A DNA stretch of 64,000 nt from Planctomycetota bacterium (GTDB taxonomy: Bacteria > Planctomycetota > Planctomycetia > Pirellulales > Lacipirellulaceae). The stretch covers positions 1 to 64,000 of the forward strand of contig JAJDED010000011.1 in NCBI GenBank assembly GCA_029259915.1. The letters are read 5' to 3'. The position numbers and the translations under genes were made by a program. Each line of letters starts with the position of its first letter. The first letter of the stretch is position 1. Of the stretch, positions 44,691-52,878 are shown piece after piece. The notes under the pieces are model-generated. The model was not told the DNA's origin, searched no databases, and was given only the letters and a program-made list of their open reading frames with translations.

Positions 44691-44786
44691 TCACCACTAA
44701 GACACAAAGTCACAAAGATGATGAACAAAGAAAAGAAATTAAGATATTTCCTTCTGTACATCGTGTCTTCGTGCCTTCGTGGTAAA
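44691..44786. repeat. Inverted repeat, ACCACTAAGACACAAAG family
   Basis: TCACCACTAAGACACAAAG at 44691-44709 is imperfectly complementary to TGTCTTCGTGCCTTCGTGG (44764-44782). Another version of the ACACAGAG/ACACGAAG phrase type, with an 8-9 base period. Confidence 0.65.
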
Positions 44787-44913
44787 TAATCAGGCCAAGG
44801 CATATCCAATTGTGAAGCTAAAGCTACTCTCTCCCCCTGGGTTTTCTCTCTTCGGGCGGGTAGGATGGATAGGCTATTCGACCCTTCCTTTCCCATGCCT
44901 GGACGACGAAACT

Positions 44914-45849
44914 ATGACTCGCTCTGCAAAAACGAATCGCCGTCGTCCTGCACAGGCGCCGCGACAACAAGAGCCTCCCACGGGCGAGCGGTTACAGAAG
45001 GTGCTCGCCGCGGCGGGGCTTGCCAGCCGGCGCGAAGCAGAGCAACTGATTCTCGAAGGCCGTGTGGAAGTCGATGGCCAGACCGTTACCGAACTGGGAA
45101 CACGCGTCGATCGCTCGCAGCAAGAGATCCACGTCGACGGCGTAGCGCTTCCCCAGCCGAAGTTGGTGTACATTGCGGTCCACAAGCCGGCAGGCGTGGT
45201 TTGCACGGCGCGCGATCCATCGGGACGCACGCGCGTTACCGATTTATTGCCGCCTGAGTTTGGGCGTGTGTTTAACGTCGGTCGTCTCGACATCGAAAGC
45301 GAAGGGCTAATTCTTGTAACCAACGACGGTGCGTTGGCAAACGAGCTGACCCATCCTCGGCACGGCGTTGAGAAAATTTACGAAGTGCAAGTTGCCGGGC
45401 AACCCGAGCCTCAAGTACTGGCCAAGCTGCGCCGTGGCGTGCATCTGGCCGAAGGTTTTGCTCGGGCAGTGAAGGTTCGCCAGAAGTCGCGAAAAAAAAA
45501 TTCTACGATTTTAGAAATGGTGCTCGACGAAGGACGCAACCGCGAAATTCGCCGACTGTTGGCCCGCGTGGGTCATAAAGTACAACGGCTCACCCGCATT
45601 GCGGTAGGGCCGATTCGACTTGGCGAAATGCCGCGAGGTGCCTATCGGCAACTCACTCCCGAGGAATTGAAAAAACTCCGCAGCATGATTCGCGAGGGCG
45701 GATCGTCACACAAGAGCGGAACGACACACAAAAAACGGTATCCCTCTCGGTTAGAATCTTTTGACGCGCGCGAGCGCAAGCGACTCGCAACTTCTGGCAA
45801 GAAAGGTTCCAGAAAAACTACGCAGCGTTCACCGGGAGGTCGGCGTTGA
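44914..45849 (+). CDS. RsuA/RluB-type pseudouridine synthase
   Basis: The protein has 311 residues. An S4 RNA-binding domain (RLQKVLAAAGLASRREAEQL) is followed by the catalytic motif GRLDIESEGLILVTNDG, with the catalytic Asp in the GRLD signature of the family. The C-terminus is very basic (GSSHKSGTTHKKRYPSRLES). It converts uridine to pseudouridine in rRNA. Which rRNA position cannot be told. ATG 44914 follows the palindromic repeat region. The stop overlaps the start of the PyrK-like gene as TTGA. Confidence 0.88.
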   Translation: MTRSAKTNRRRPAQAPRQQEPPTGERLQKVLAAAGLASRREAEQLILEGRVEVDGQTVTELGTRVDRSQQEIHVDGVALPQPKLVYIAVHKPAGVVCTARDPSGRTRVTDLLPPEFGRVFNVGRLDIESEGLILVTNDGALANELTHPRHGVEKIYEVQVAGQPEPQVLAKLRRGVHLAEGFARAVKVRQKSRKKNSTILEMVLDEGRNREIRRLLARVGHKVQRLTRIAVGPIRLGEMPRGAYRQLTPEELKKLRSMIREGGSSHKSGTTHKKRYPSRLESFDARERKRLATSGKKGSRKTTQRSPGGRR

Positions 45850-46763
45850 GTGTGGGTGATCGTGCGTGCGATGGCGATCTTGCAGAGACGGCAAATCCGT
45901 TGCGGGCTGCTTGCTATGCTGATCGCGCCCAGCAGACGCGAGTAACGATCGTTGAAAACGTGCGCTTGGCCCGCGACACGTACCGCTTGCGATTCGAATG
46001 CCCCGAGATTGCCAAACGGATTGTGCCGGGGCAGTTTCTTATGGTGCGGATTGCCGACTGCGACGACCCGCTATTGGGTCGGCCTTTTGCGCTGTACGAC
46101 ACAGTGCTCGATTCTTCGGGCGCGCCGGTTGGCATCGACATTGTTTATCTGGTCGTGGGCAAAATGACCAGTCGTTTGGCTGAGAGCATTCCGGGCAATG
46201 AGTTAGAAGTGTGGGGACCGCTCGGCAACGGTTTTTCTGCCGAGCCGGTCGAACAGCTTATCATGGTCGCCGGCGGAATTGGGCAGACGCCGTTTTTAGC
46301 GTTGGGGAGAGAATTCCTCGGTGGCCGAAGTTACGGAAATTCCGAGCGCATTGCGACGCCCGCCGAGCACGTTACGCTTTGCTACGGCGTGCGCAATGTA
46401 GACTTATTGGCTGGGGCCGAAGATTTTCGCGAGGGCGGCATCGACCTGCGCATCAGCAGCGACGACGGCAGTGTGGGCCATCACGGTTTGGTGACCGAAC
46501 TGCTTGAACAAACGCTCGATGAAAGCGCAACAAAAAATTGCCGCATCGCCTGTTGCGGGCCAGAGCCGATGATGGAAGCGGTCGCCAGAATTGCCGGCGC
46601 GCGCTCTGTCGCTTGCGAAGTCTCGCTAGAAACCCCCATGGCCTGCGGCATCGGCATCTGCTTTAGCTGCGTAGTAAAACTCGCACAGCCCGACGGCGGC
46701 TGGGACTACAAACGCACGTGCGTCGAAGGTCCGGTGTTCGACGCAAAGAAGATCGTTTGGTAA
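45846..46763 (+). CDS. PyrK-like iron-sulfur flavin oxidoreductase (dihydroorotate dehydrogenase electron-transfer type)
   Basis: The protein has 305 residues. The FAD domain has LGRPFALYD. The NAD-binding part has MVAGGIGQTPFLALG. A [2Fe-2S] site is formed by Cys267, Cys272, Cys275 (ACGIGICFSCVVKL) and Cys292 (KRTCVEG). This is the arrangement of PyrK, which takes electrons from dihydroorotate dehydrogenase to NAD. No pyrD is near it, so the partner is unclear. The TTG start at 45846 overlaps the preceding stop, with GGGAGG 6 bases upstream. GTG 45852 is possible. Confidence 0.85.
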   Translation: MSVGDRACDGDLAETANPLRAACYADRAQQTRVTIVENVRLARDTYRLRFECPEIAKRIVPGQFLMVRIADCDDPLLGRPFALYDTVLDSSGAPVGIDIVYLVVGKMTSRLAESIPGNELEVWGPLGNGFSAEPVEQLIMVAGGIGQTPFLALGREFLGGRSYGNSERIATPAEHVTLCYGVRNVDLLAGAEDFREGGIDLRISSDDGSVGHHGLVTELLEQTLDESATKNCRIACCGPEPMMEAVARIAGARSVACEVSLETPMACGIGICFSCVVKLAQPDGGWDYKRTCVEGPVFDAKKIVW

Positions 46764-46767
46764 TTTT

Positions 46768-46837
46768 CCAGGAAAGGCGGAAGGAGGAAGGCGGGATTTC
46801 ATTCCGCAATCCGTAATCCGTAATCCGAATTCCGACT
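46768..46837. repeat. Repeat, CCGCAATCCGTAATCCG family
   Basis: AGGAAAGGCGGAAGGAGGAAG (46769-46789) precedes ATTCCGCAATCCGTAATCC (46802-46820), continuing GTAATCCGAATTCCG. The ATCCGTA unit repeats with a 7-base period. It separates the convergent PyrK-like and flagellin genes. Confidence 0.7.
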
Positions 46838-47587
46838 TCAGATGAGCGCATCAAAAAGCATCGTGATGTTATCTTGCTGAATGCGTTGCGACAAAGCCAT
46901 CGCTTTTAACGAGGCATCCACAAGAATTTTTCCTTTTATCAGGTTGGATGTCTCCGTTGCGAAATCGGCGTCTTCTTGCTGACTCAATGCCTGGGCCGCT
47001 ATGACCGCCTTGTCTTCGGCCAGCCGTTGTTCCACGTCGAGCGTGTATTTCTGATAGGCTCCCGCAGCGGCGTTTGCTTGATTGACTTTCGAAAGCTGTG
47101 CGTCGAGTGTCTCAATCGCCTCGGCAGTGTTGCCATTCACGGCATTGCCCGATCCACCGGAGCGAAGGCTTATGAGTTCCGCAGGCACGGCAAACCCTGT
47201 TGTCGAACCAAGCGTGTCGAGCGCATTGAGCGACGAATCAATTTGCTGTTGGATGGCTTGCCGTTGTTCGGTCGACGTGAACGAATCGCTGGCCTCGACA
47301 AGCAATCCGCGTACGTCTTGCAGCACCTCCGTGGCAATGCGGCGCCCGCTTTGTTGGACGTTGGTTTCGCGTTGCCGCGCGCTATTGGCGCGAGTCTGAG
47401 CCGCCAGTGCGATCAGCTCGCCACGAATCTGCTCGGCTCCGATCAATCCTGCCGGATCGTCTTTGCCACTGTTGATCCGCAGCCCGGTCGATAGCCGGAG
47501 GGTGGTGGTTCCTAGTTGCTTGTTATTGCTTGCCTGATTGTTCAACAACGTAAGTTGAACTGCGGATGTCCCGATGCTTAACGCCAC
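46838..47587 (-). CDS. Flagellin
   Basis: The protein has about 249 residues. The N-terminal conserved domain is in LNNQASNNKQLGTTTLRLST, followed by GLRINSGKDDPAGLIGAEQI. The C-terminal one is in SNLIKGKILVDASLKAMALS, ending QRIQQDNITMLFDALI. The variable centre is very short, so this is a small filament subunit. Start GTG 47587 has AGGAGGA ten bases upstream; the longer frame from 47611 has no support. It stands alone, 4 kb left of the export genes, with a palindrome before its ribosome-binding site. The CsrA encoded in the window is a possible regulator. Confidence 0.9.
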   Translation of the reverse strand: MALSIGTSAVQLTLLNNQASNNKQLGTTTLRLSTGLRINSGKDDPAGLIGAEQIRGELIALAAQTRANSARQRETNVQQSGRRIATEVLQDVRGLLVEASDSFTSTEQRQAIQQQIDSSLNALDTLGSTTGFAVPAELISLRSGGSGNAVNGNTAEAIETLDAQLSKVNQANAAAGAYQKYTLDVEQRLAEDKAVIAAQALSQQEDADFATETSNLIKGKILVDASLKAMALSQRIQQDNITMLFDALI

Positions 47588-47594
47588 AGATGAA

Positions 47595-47617
47595 TCCTCC
47601 TGGAATGCCAATTGGCA
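47595..47617 (-). promoter_or_regulatory. Flagellin ribosome-binding site with adjacent 12-bp palindrome
   Basis: TGCCAATTGGCA (47606-47617) is a perfect palindrome. The AGGAGGA ribosome-binding site lies right after it at about 47595-47601, before GTG 47587. On RNA the stem would stand next to a GGA motif of the kind CsrA binds. An additional TTGACTG-TCGAG-CAGTCAA hairpin is at 47670-47688. No sigma-28 or sigma-54 promoter was recognised. The 47618-47901 stretch holds no gene. Confidence 0.5.
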
Positions 47618-47901
47618 AGAAACGTGTCCTTGAAAAGAGTGCGACCAGGAGCGATGGTCTTGAGGCGGGTTGACTGTCGAGCAGTCAATGTGTGCAGAGG
47701 AGCCGTCGAGCCGGAGCCGAATGTTCTTGTTCGGTCCGAACTCTCTAACAACAAGTATACGTCACGAATTACCGGCGGGCTGAAGTTAACATGACCGCGC
47801 GGGTAGCAATTCTCTTGCGGTAATAAGATGTTGCATTTCTGCAACGCGGTTGGCATCGACTATGGGGCAAGAACGCGGGCGGCACCGGCTACCGCCGGCG
47901 G

Positions 47902-48774
47902 CTAGGATACGTCTCCTTTGCCATCCGTGTTCGTTGCGGTGTAGAGTGCATCGACTTGTGCCTTTGCTTCGGTCATTGACAGGCCACGCCGCTCGATCAG
48001 CATCCTCGTAGCGGCAATTGTGTCGCCGCGCTGGGCGAACTCTGCGACTGCCACGTCAAACGCTTGGTCATCCATCTCACGCGTGTCGCCATCTACTCGT
48101 TTCACGGACTTTTCGACAGGAAAAAATTCTCCGAGCCTCTGCAGTACGTAACTCAGCCGGGGCTGCATGCCGAAATTCATCTTGCTTGCGGCGACGCGGA
48201 TAACACCGTCTTCAGGGATCGTTACTGCTTGATGTTTGATGGATCCAGTTCCGACGCGCAAGTATCCACCAAAGTATTTTTTCATAGGTGGCTTTCGGTG
48301 TTGCTCTGCGAGAATTTCAGTCGAGATATGCTTCGTGTTCTTTGAATCCGTGAGTAACTCGATATAGCGGTCCTTATGGTGAATGGAACCACCGTCGCTG
48401 GACCGTTCTTGGTACTGGTGAACGTGTTCTCGCACGGCGGAGATTTCTGAGAACGGTAGAAATAAAACCGTATCGCTATCTGGAGCCGCATGATATGTCA
48501 CGTCACGAAGGTTAAGCCATAAGCCATCACGATGCAACGCGATCATCCAGTTCTCTGGCCTGCCTTTGATCACCCAATCTCTGTACCCAACTGCGGTGAT
48601 GAATAAGCAGAGGGCCCCCAAGAGCCACATCAGCCACACGGGCATCGGAGCGTAAGCGAACAGCCCAAAGAAGCACCAGAACCCAAAAGCTATTGCTAGG
48701 CCGACCCAACGCGCGTTGCGGCAGATGAGCAGGGCGCCGGGAGTTGGGTCATGGCTTGTTCTGTGAAACTGCAT
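47902..48774 (-). CDS. Membrane protein with L7/L12-like C-terminal helix pair
   Basis: The protein has 290 residues. Two membrane segments near residues 24-60 (VGLAIAFGFWCFFGLFAYA; WLMWLLGALCLFITAVGY) precede a cytosolic domain with PENWMIALHRDGLWLNLRDV. The C-terminus (GDTIAATRMLIERRGLSMTE, then AKAQVDAL) resembles the AIK.LRE.TGL...EAK pattern of ribosomal protein L7/L12 C-terminal domains. Function unknown. Divergent from the PQQ-type gene. Confidence 0.65.
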   Translation of the reverse strand: MQFHRTSHDPTPGALLICRNARWVGLAIAFGFWCFFGLFAYAPMPVWLMWLLGALCLFITAVGYRDWVIKGRPENWMIALHRDGLWLNLRDVTYHAAPDSDTVLFLPFSEISAVREHVHQYQERSSDGGSIHHKDRYIELLTDSKNTKHISTEILAEQHRKPPMKKYFGGYLRVGTGSIKHQAVTIPEDGVIRVAASKMNFGMQPRLSYVLQRLGEFFPVEKSVKRVDGDTREMDDQAFDVAVAEFAQRGDTIAATRMLIERRGLSMTEAKAQVDALYTATNTDGKGDVS

Positions 48775-48955
48775 CCATATATCCTACGGAACTCGAATGG
48801 TGATTTCGAGGCTTCATTACTAAATCCCGTGAGTTTATTAGGCCGAAACTATGAAGAGAGCGAATACTGAGCTGCGTTTCTCTAAATACTTGAAACTGCC
48901 GCAAGAAGCATTATCCTCACAGGGGTTGTGCCAGCCTTTCTGTGGAGGATATCTG

Positions 48956-50344
48956 ATGACACATGACCGCACGATGGAGAGTGTAACTTTTTGTTTGTTG
49001 AAGACCCTGCTAATATTCTCAATCTTCAACTCGGTGACGTCTGCCGACGATTGGCCACAATGGCTTGGGCCCGAACGCGATGGCGTGTGGCGTGAAACGG
49101 GAATCGTCGAAGAGTTTCCACCCCAAGGCCCGTCGGTGCGTTGGCGAACGCCGATCGACCGTGGATTCTCTGGGCCGGCTGTCGCCAACGGTCGCGTGGT
49201 CATCACAGACCGAAAACTTGGAGAGCGGCAAGCCAATCCCGACAATCCCTTCGAGCGCGGCACGGTGCCGGGCACGGAGCGAGTCCTCTCTCTCGACGTT
49301 GCAGACGGAAGCGTCCTTTGGACCCATGAGTATGATTGTGTTTACACGGTAAGCTACCCAGCCGGTCCGCGTACCACACCTGTCGTGTCGGACGGGAAAG
49401 TCTATACCCTTGGAGCCGAGGGGAATCTGTTCTGTCTCGACGCAAACAATGGCGACGTGCTCTGGTCCCGTGAACTCAAAAAAGATTACCACATCCAATC
49501 GCCGGTTTGGGGATTCTCTGCGAGTCCATTGCTTGATGGGGACCGCCTGATTTGCATCGTCGGTGGTCCTGAGAGCGTGGTTGTGGCGTTTCATAAGGAC
49601 ACCGGTAAAGAAATTTGGCGTGCGCTTTCCGCCATCGAACCAGGTTACTGTCCGCCGATGATTTATGAAGCCGGAGGAAAGCGCCAACTCATCGTTTGGC
49701 ATCCCGAAGCGATTAACTCCTTGGACCCGGAAACGGGAGAAGTCTATTGGACGGAGCCATTTGAAGTCAGATCCGGATTAACAATTTCGACGCCGCGCAA
49801 ATTAGGAAATCTTCTGTTTGTCACGTCGTTCTACAACGGTCCGATGATGCTGCAACTCGATCCGTCGCAACCGACTGCCAGCCTTTTTTGGAAGGGCGAC
49901 AGCAATAGCGAAAAGAAAACCGACAAACTGCATTCCATTATGTGCACTCCTTTTTTGCAGGATGGCTTTATCTATGGAGTATGCAGTTTCGGGCAACTCC
50001 GCTGTCTTTCGATCGATACGGGAGAACGAATTTGGGAGAATTTAGAAGCCACAGGATCAACTGGGGATGTGCGCAGCCGCACCGACCGCTGGGCAAATGC
50101 GTTCCTTATCAAGAACGGCGACCGATTCTTTCTGGCAAACGAAACGGGAGATCTGATCATCGCAAAACTGACTCCGCAAGGCTACCAAGAACTCAGTCGG
50201 GCACATTTGTTGGAGCCGACCAACCCCATGCCGGGGCGCGATGTCGTCTGGTCGCACCCGGCGTTTGCAAACCGCCAAGCATTCATGCGCAACGACGAAG
50301 AGGTTATCTGCGTCGACCTGGCGGCCCATTCGGCTATCGAGTAA
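48956..50344 (+). CDS. Secreted PQQ-type beta-propeller protein
   Basis: The protein has about 462 residues. The signal (FCLLKTLLIFSIFNSVTSA) is followed by WPQWLGPERDGVW, which typifies planctomycete PQQ-like repeat proteins. Repeats have the blade pattern with LDVADGSVLWTHEYD, LDANNGDVLWSRELK and DKGKEIWRALS-like DTGKEIWRAL. Catalytic residues of PQQ dehydrogenases are not evident, so it may be a scaffold. The start is ATG 48956 with TGGAGG upstream. Its 3' end overlaps a convergent PEP-CTERM gene by 11 bases. Confidence 0.8.
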   Translation: MTHDRTMESVTFCLLKTLLIFSIFNSVTSADDWPQWLGPERDGVWRETGIVEEFPPQGPSVRWRTPIDRGFSGPAVANGRVVITDRKLGERQANPDNPFERGTVPGTERVLSLDVADGSVLWTHEYDCVYTVSYPAGPRTTPVVSDGKVYTLGAEGNLFCLDANNGDVLWSRELKKDYHIQSPVWGFSASPLLDGDRLICIVGGPESVVVAFHKDTGKEIWRALSAIEPGYCPPMIYEAGGKRQLIVWHPEAINSLDPETGEVYWTEPFEVRSGLTISTPRKLGNLLFVTSFYNGPMMLQLDPSQPTASLFWKGDSNSEKKTDKLHSIMCTPFLQDGFIYGVCSFGQLRCLSIDTGERIWENLEATGSTGDVRSRTDRWANAFLIKNGDRFFLANETGDLIIAKLTPQGYQELSRAHLLEPTNPMPGRDVVWSHPAFANRQAFMRNDEEVICVDLAAHSAIE

Positions 50345-51140
50345 TTAGCCGCGCGCGTTTGCGTCTGCCGAACACGAAGAGTGTCGCTGCCAGCGCCAGT
50401 GCGAATGTGGCGGGTTCGGGAACACCGTAACCCAGCGCCGAAGTGATCGTATAGCCTGCCGGCACGCTGATGTTGATGGTTCCCGTGTTCAGTCCATCGG
50501 CGCGGATTCCACTACTGCCGGTGACCGAAAAATCGTAAGCAAGATCGAAAGGCACGCCGACAGTAACATTCAGCATCGCCATTGCTGCCATGTTGATGTT
50601 GACCAGACCGGGAGCGAACAGATTCCCCGAGGCCGCCGTATCGCTGCCCAGCAAATTAACAACATTCCGGCCGCTGGCCGCCACAGCGGTGCCGATGTTC
50701 AGACCGAAATTTGCGCTGCCGAAGTAATCGCCAGGTGGTCTTTGAACAGCTTCGGCGGTAGCGCTGGCGGTTAGCGAGACGGTGATAGGGATGTTACCTG
50801 GCGCTCCGGTGATCGTGTACGTGTCGGCGATGACTGCGGAGGCGTAGGAGAAGCCCGCATTGGCTTCGACAAAAAAACGTAGCTTGGTGGCGCTAGTACT
50901 GCCGCCACCCTTGACCGATATTGTGGGCTGCCAGGTCGGATGGGCGTGCTGGGTCGTCGAGTCGAGAAAACCGGTTGTCGAAACGCCGGTTGGGCAAGTC
51001 GGTGCTCCGAAGCCGGCAGCCGGGTCAGAGCAGTAGGTAGAACCGATGCTGACCTGCTGCATCGGAGCGGCGTGTGCTGCGATTGGTGTGAGTAAAAAAA
51101 CAAAGACTGTTGCAACCGTCCCCAAACCCAATAGTTTCAT
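50334..51140 (-). CDS. PEP-CTERM secreted protein
   Basis: The protein has 268 residues. The signal peptide (GTVATVFVFLLTPIAAHAA) precedes a beta-rich, cysteine-poor domain. The sorting tail is VPEPATFALALAATLFVFGRRKR. ATG 51140 is the start. No enzymatic motif was seen. It converges with the PQQ-type gene. Confidence 0.8.
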   Translation of the reverse strand: MKLLGLGTVATVFVFLLTPIAAHAAPMQQVSIGSTYCSDPAAGFGAPTCPTGVSTTGFLDSTTQHAHPTWQPTISVKGGGSTSATKLRFFVEANAGFSYASAVIADTYTITGAPGNIPITVSLTASATAEAVQRPPGDYFGSANFGLNIGTAVAASGRNVVNLLGSDTAASGNLFAPGLVNINMAAMAMLNVTVGVPFDLAYDFSVTGSSGIRADGLNTGTINISVPAGYTITSALGYGVPEPATFALALAATLFVFGRRKRARLITR

Positions 51141-51303
51141 GAGTGACCCCTTAGAAAGATGCTTCCAATTTCAGGATTTCTTGCGCATAGACCTGGGGCA
51201 CTCTGAACTGGTGCCCTTTGGTAGTTCGTTAAGGATATCCGAGCGCAACTGAGATTGCAATGTTTTTTCCTCCAACGCTCAGGAGTACCGCAAAGTCATT
51301 TTT

Positions 51304-51332
51304 GAACTGCCAAGAGCGCCAAGGACGCCAGA
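51304..51332. repeat. Orphan arm, GCCAAGAGCGCCAAGGACGCCA
   Basis: The CGCCAAGGA type 9-base repeat appears on one side only in the 51141-51417 gap. No convincing complementary arm was found, so it may be a broken copy of the element at 42894. Confidence 0.55.
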
Positions 51333-51417
51333 AATGCGAAGGAATACTCGATAAAACAGCATTTTTCTTACTGCCATCCACTTGGCGCACATTGCGGTTT
51401 TTACTTATGGATGGCAC

Positions 51418-52506
51418 TCACGCTGCGCGCGGTTGTGGCAGCTTCATTTTTTTGCCTTTGAGCTGATAGACATACGCCAGCACTTCCGCCACGGCGGCGT
51501 AGCTTTTGTCGGGGACGGGGTGATTGATCTCAACGTCTTTGTAGAGCAATTGCGCGAGCGGTTTGCGTTCGACTACCGGGATGTTGTGCTCCAGTGCTAA
51601 ACGGCGAATTCGCTGCGCAAGCACGCCCGCCCCTTTGGCTACGACAATCGGTGCGAGCATTTCGTCGGGATCGTATTTAATGGCGATGGCCAGTTCCGTC
51701 GGGTTCGTGACCACGACATCGGCTTTCGGAACCTTGTCCCCCATGCGGTTGAGTGCCATTTGCCGTTGGATGGCGCGACGGCGGGCAATAATTTGTGGAT
51801 CGCCTTGGAGGTTCTTCATTTCGTCTTGAACTTCCTGACGCGTCATGCGCAGGTCTTGCTCATGCTTCCATTTTTGAAACGCGAAATCGAACAGCGCTAA
51901 AATCAACAGCGCCACGCCCACCCAAAGTGCCGTCGACAAGGCAATGTCGATCATAAAACTTGCCAACTGCGGAGCGGAAAGCGCGCTGGCCAGCAGCACT
52001 TCGTCGCGACGTTGGTAAAGCACCACGCTCGCCACCACAGCAACAATGGTTACCTTAAACATGCCAAAGCTCAGTCGCATAGCTCCTGTTAGTGAAAAGA
52101 TTCGCTTGAGTCCACTCAATGGGTTCAGCCGGGAAACGTCGGGGACCAAGCGTTCCGGCACGAACAGAAACCCGGTCTGAAAAACGTTCAACAAGATTCC
52201 CGCTCCCGCCAACAAACCGATAATCGGCAGCACCACCTTGCCCAGTGTGAACACGATTGTGTGCGATTGCGCAAGTGCCTCGGAACGGTCGGCAACCATT
52301 GGTCCAACGGTGCCCAGTTGATGTCGCATCAACCGGCCAGCCGCGTCAATCACATCCGCGCCCCAATAGCGCAGCAACAGCACACTCACCACCAACAGCG
52401 CAGCCGAACCAAGATCCTGGCTGTAGGCGACCTGTCCCTGCTCGCGCGCCTGTTGGCGCCGATGCGGGGTGGCTTCTTGCGACTTGTCACCCGATTGTTC
52501 AGCCAT
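51418..52506 (-). CDS. flhB: Flagellar export protein FlhB
   Basis: The protein has 362 residues. AEQSGDKSQEATPHRRQQAR is the typical N-terminus. Four membrane segments follow. The cytosolic domain carries the self-cleavage motif NPTE (VVVTNPTELAIAIKYDPDEM), where NPTH is usual. The NP pair, where cleavage occurs, is kept. FlhB switches export specificity from hook to filament substrates. It is the last gene of the flagellar run, separated from fliR by a REP-like element. Confidence 0.92.
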   Translation of the reverse strand: MAEQSGDKSQEATPHRRQQAREQGQVAYSQDLGSAALLVVSVLLLRYWGADVIDAAGRLMRHQLGTVGPMVADRSEALAQSHTIVFTLGKVVLPIIGLLAGAGILLNVFQTGFLFVPERLVPDVSRLNPLSGLKRIFSLTGAMRLSFGMFKVTIVAVVASVVLYQRRDEVLLASALSAPQLASFMIDIALSTALWVGVALLILALFDFAFQKWKHEQDLRMTRQEVQDEMKNLQGDPQIIARRRAIQRQMALNRMGDKVPKADVVVTNPTELAIAIKYDPDEMLAPIVVAKGAGVLAQRIRRLALEHNIPVVERKPLAQLLYKDVEINHPVPDKSYAAVAEVLAYVYQLKGKKMKLPQPRAA

Positions 52507-52544
52507 GGTTTACGACGACGTTGGATTTGTTTGCGAAATCCACA

Positions 52545-52822
52545 AGTCCCAAAGGGACGAAATATAATAGCCCAGGGCAAGGCCGGGCGAGCGTAGCGAG
52601 GCAGGCCGCAGCCCTGGGTTTCATGTGCAAATGAATTTTCGGCCGAGCGAGAAACTTCGACATCAATCGGCACGGGACCGAGGCCGACACCAAACCGCAG
52701 ATTGATTTCGTCCTCGGTTGCACTCTTTCAAATGACGACACCGTCTGCTCGGACGATGGCGTGTTCATTCTTATAACCCAGGGCTGCCGCCCTGGGCTGT
52801 CATATTTGTGCCCCTTCAGGGC
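52545..52822. repeat. REP-like composite element (copy 2, about 278 bp) inside the flagellar run
   Basis: This is the reverse-orientation relative of 41444-41728. Its right end (complement) reads GCCCTGAAGGGGCACAAATA followed by GCCCAGGGCGGCAGCCCTGG. Its left end has AGTCCCAAAGGGACGAAATA and GCCCAGGGC. A 56-base interior block matches copy 1 (complement of 52573-52628 region) at 52 positions. It fills the 372-bp gap between fliR and flhB. No real gene was found in it. Confidence 0.75.
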
Positions 52823-52878
52823 AATGTTGTAGCGCGCCGTAAACATGCGATACATAAATATTTCTAAGGAACACGATA

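Noticed and set aside
47618..47901. Sigma-54-like promoter before flagellin (TGCCAA...TTGCA on the minus strand)
   Set aside because: The GG of the -24 element is absent, so it is not a valid match.
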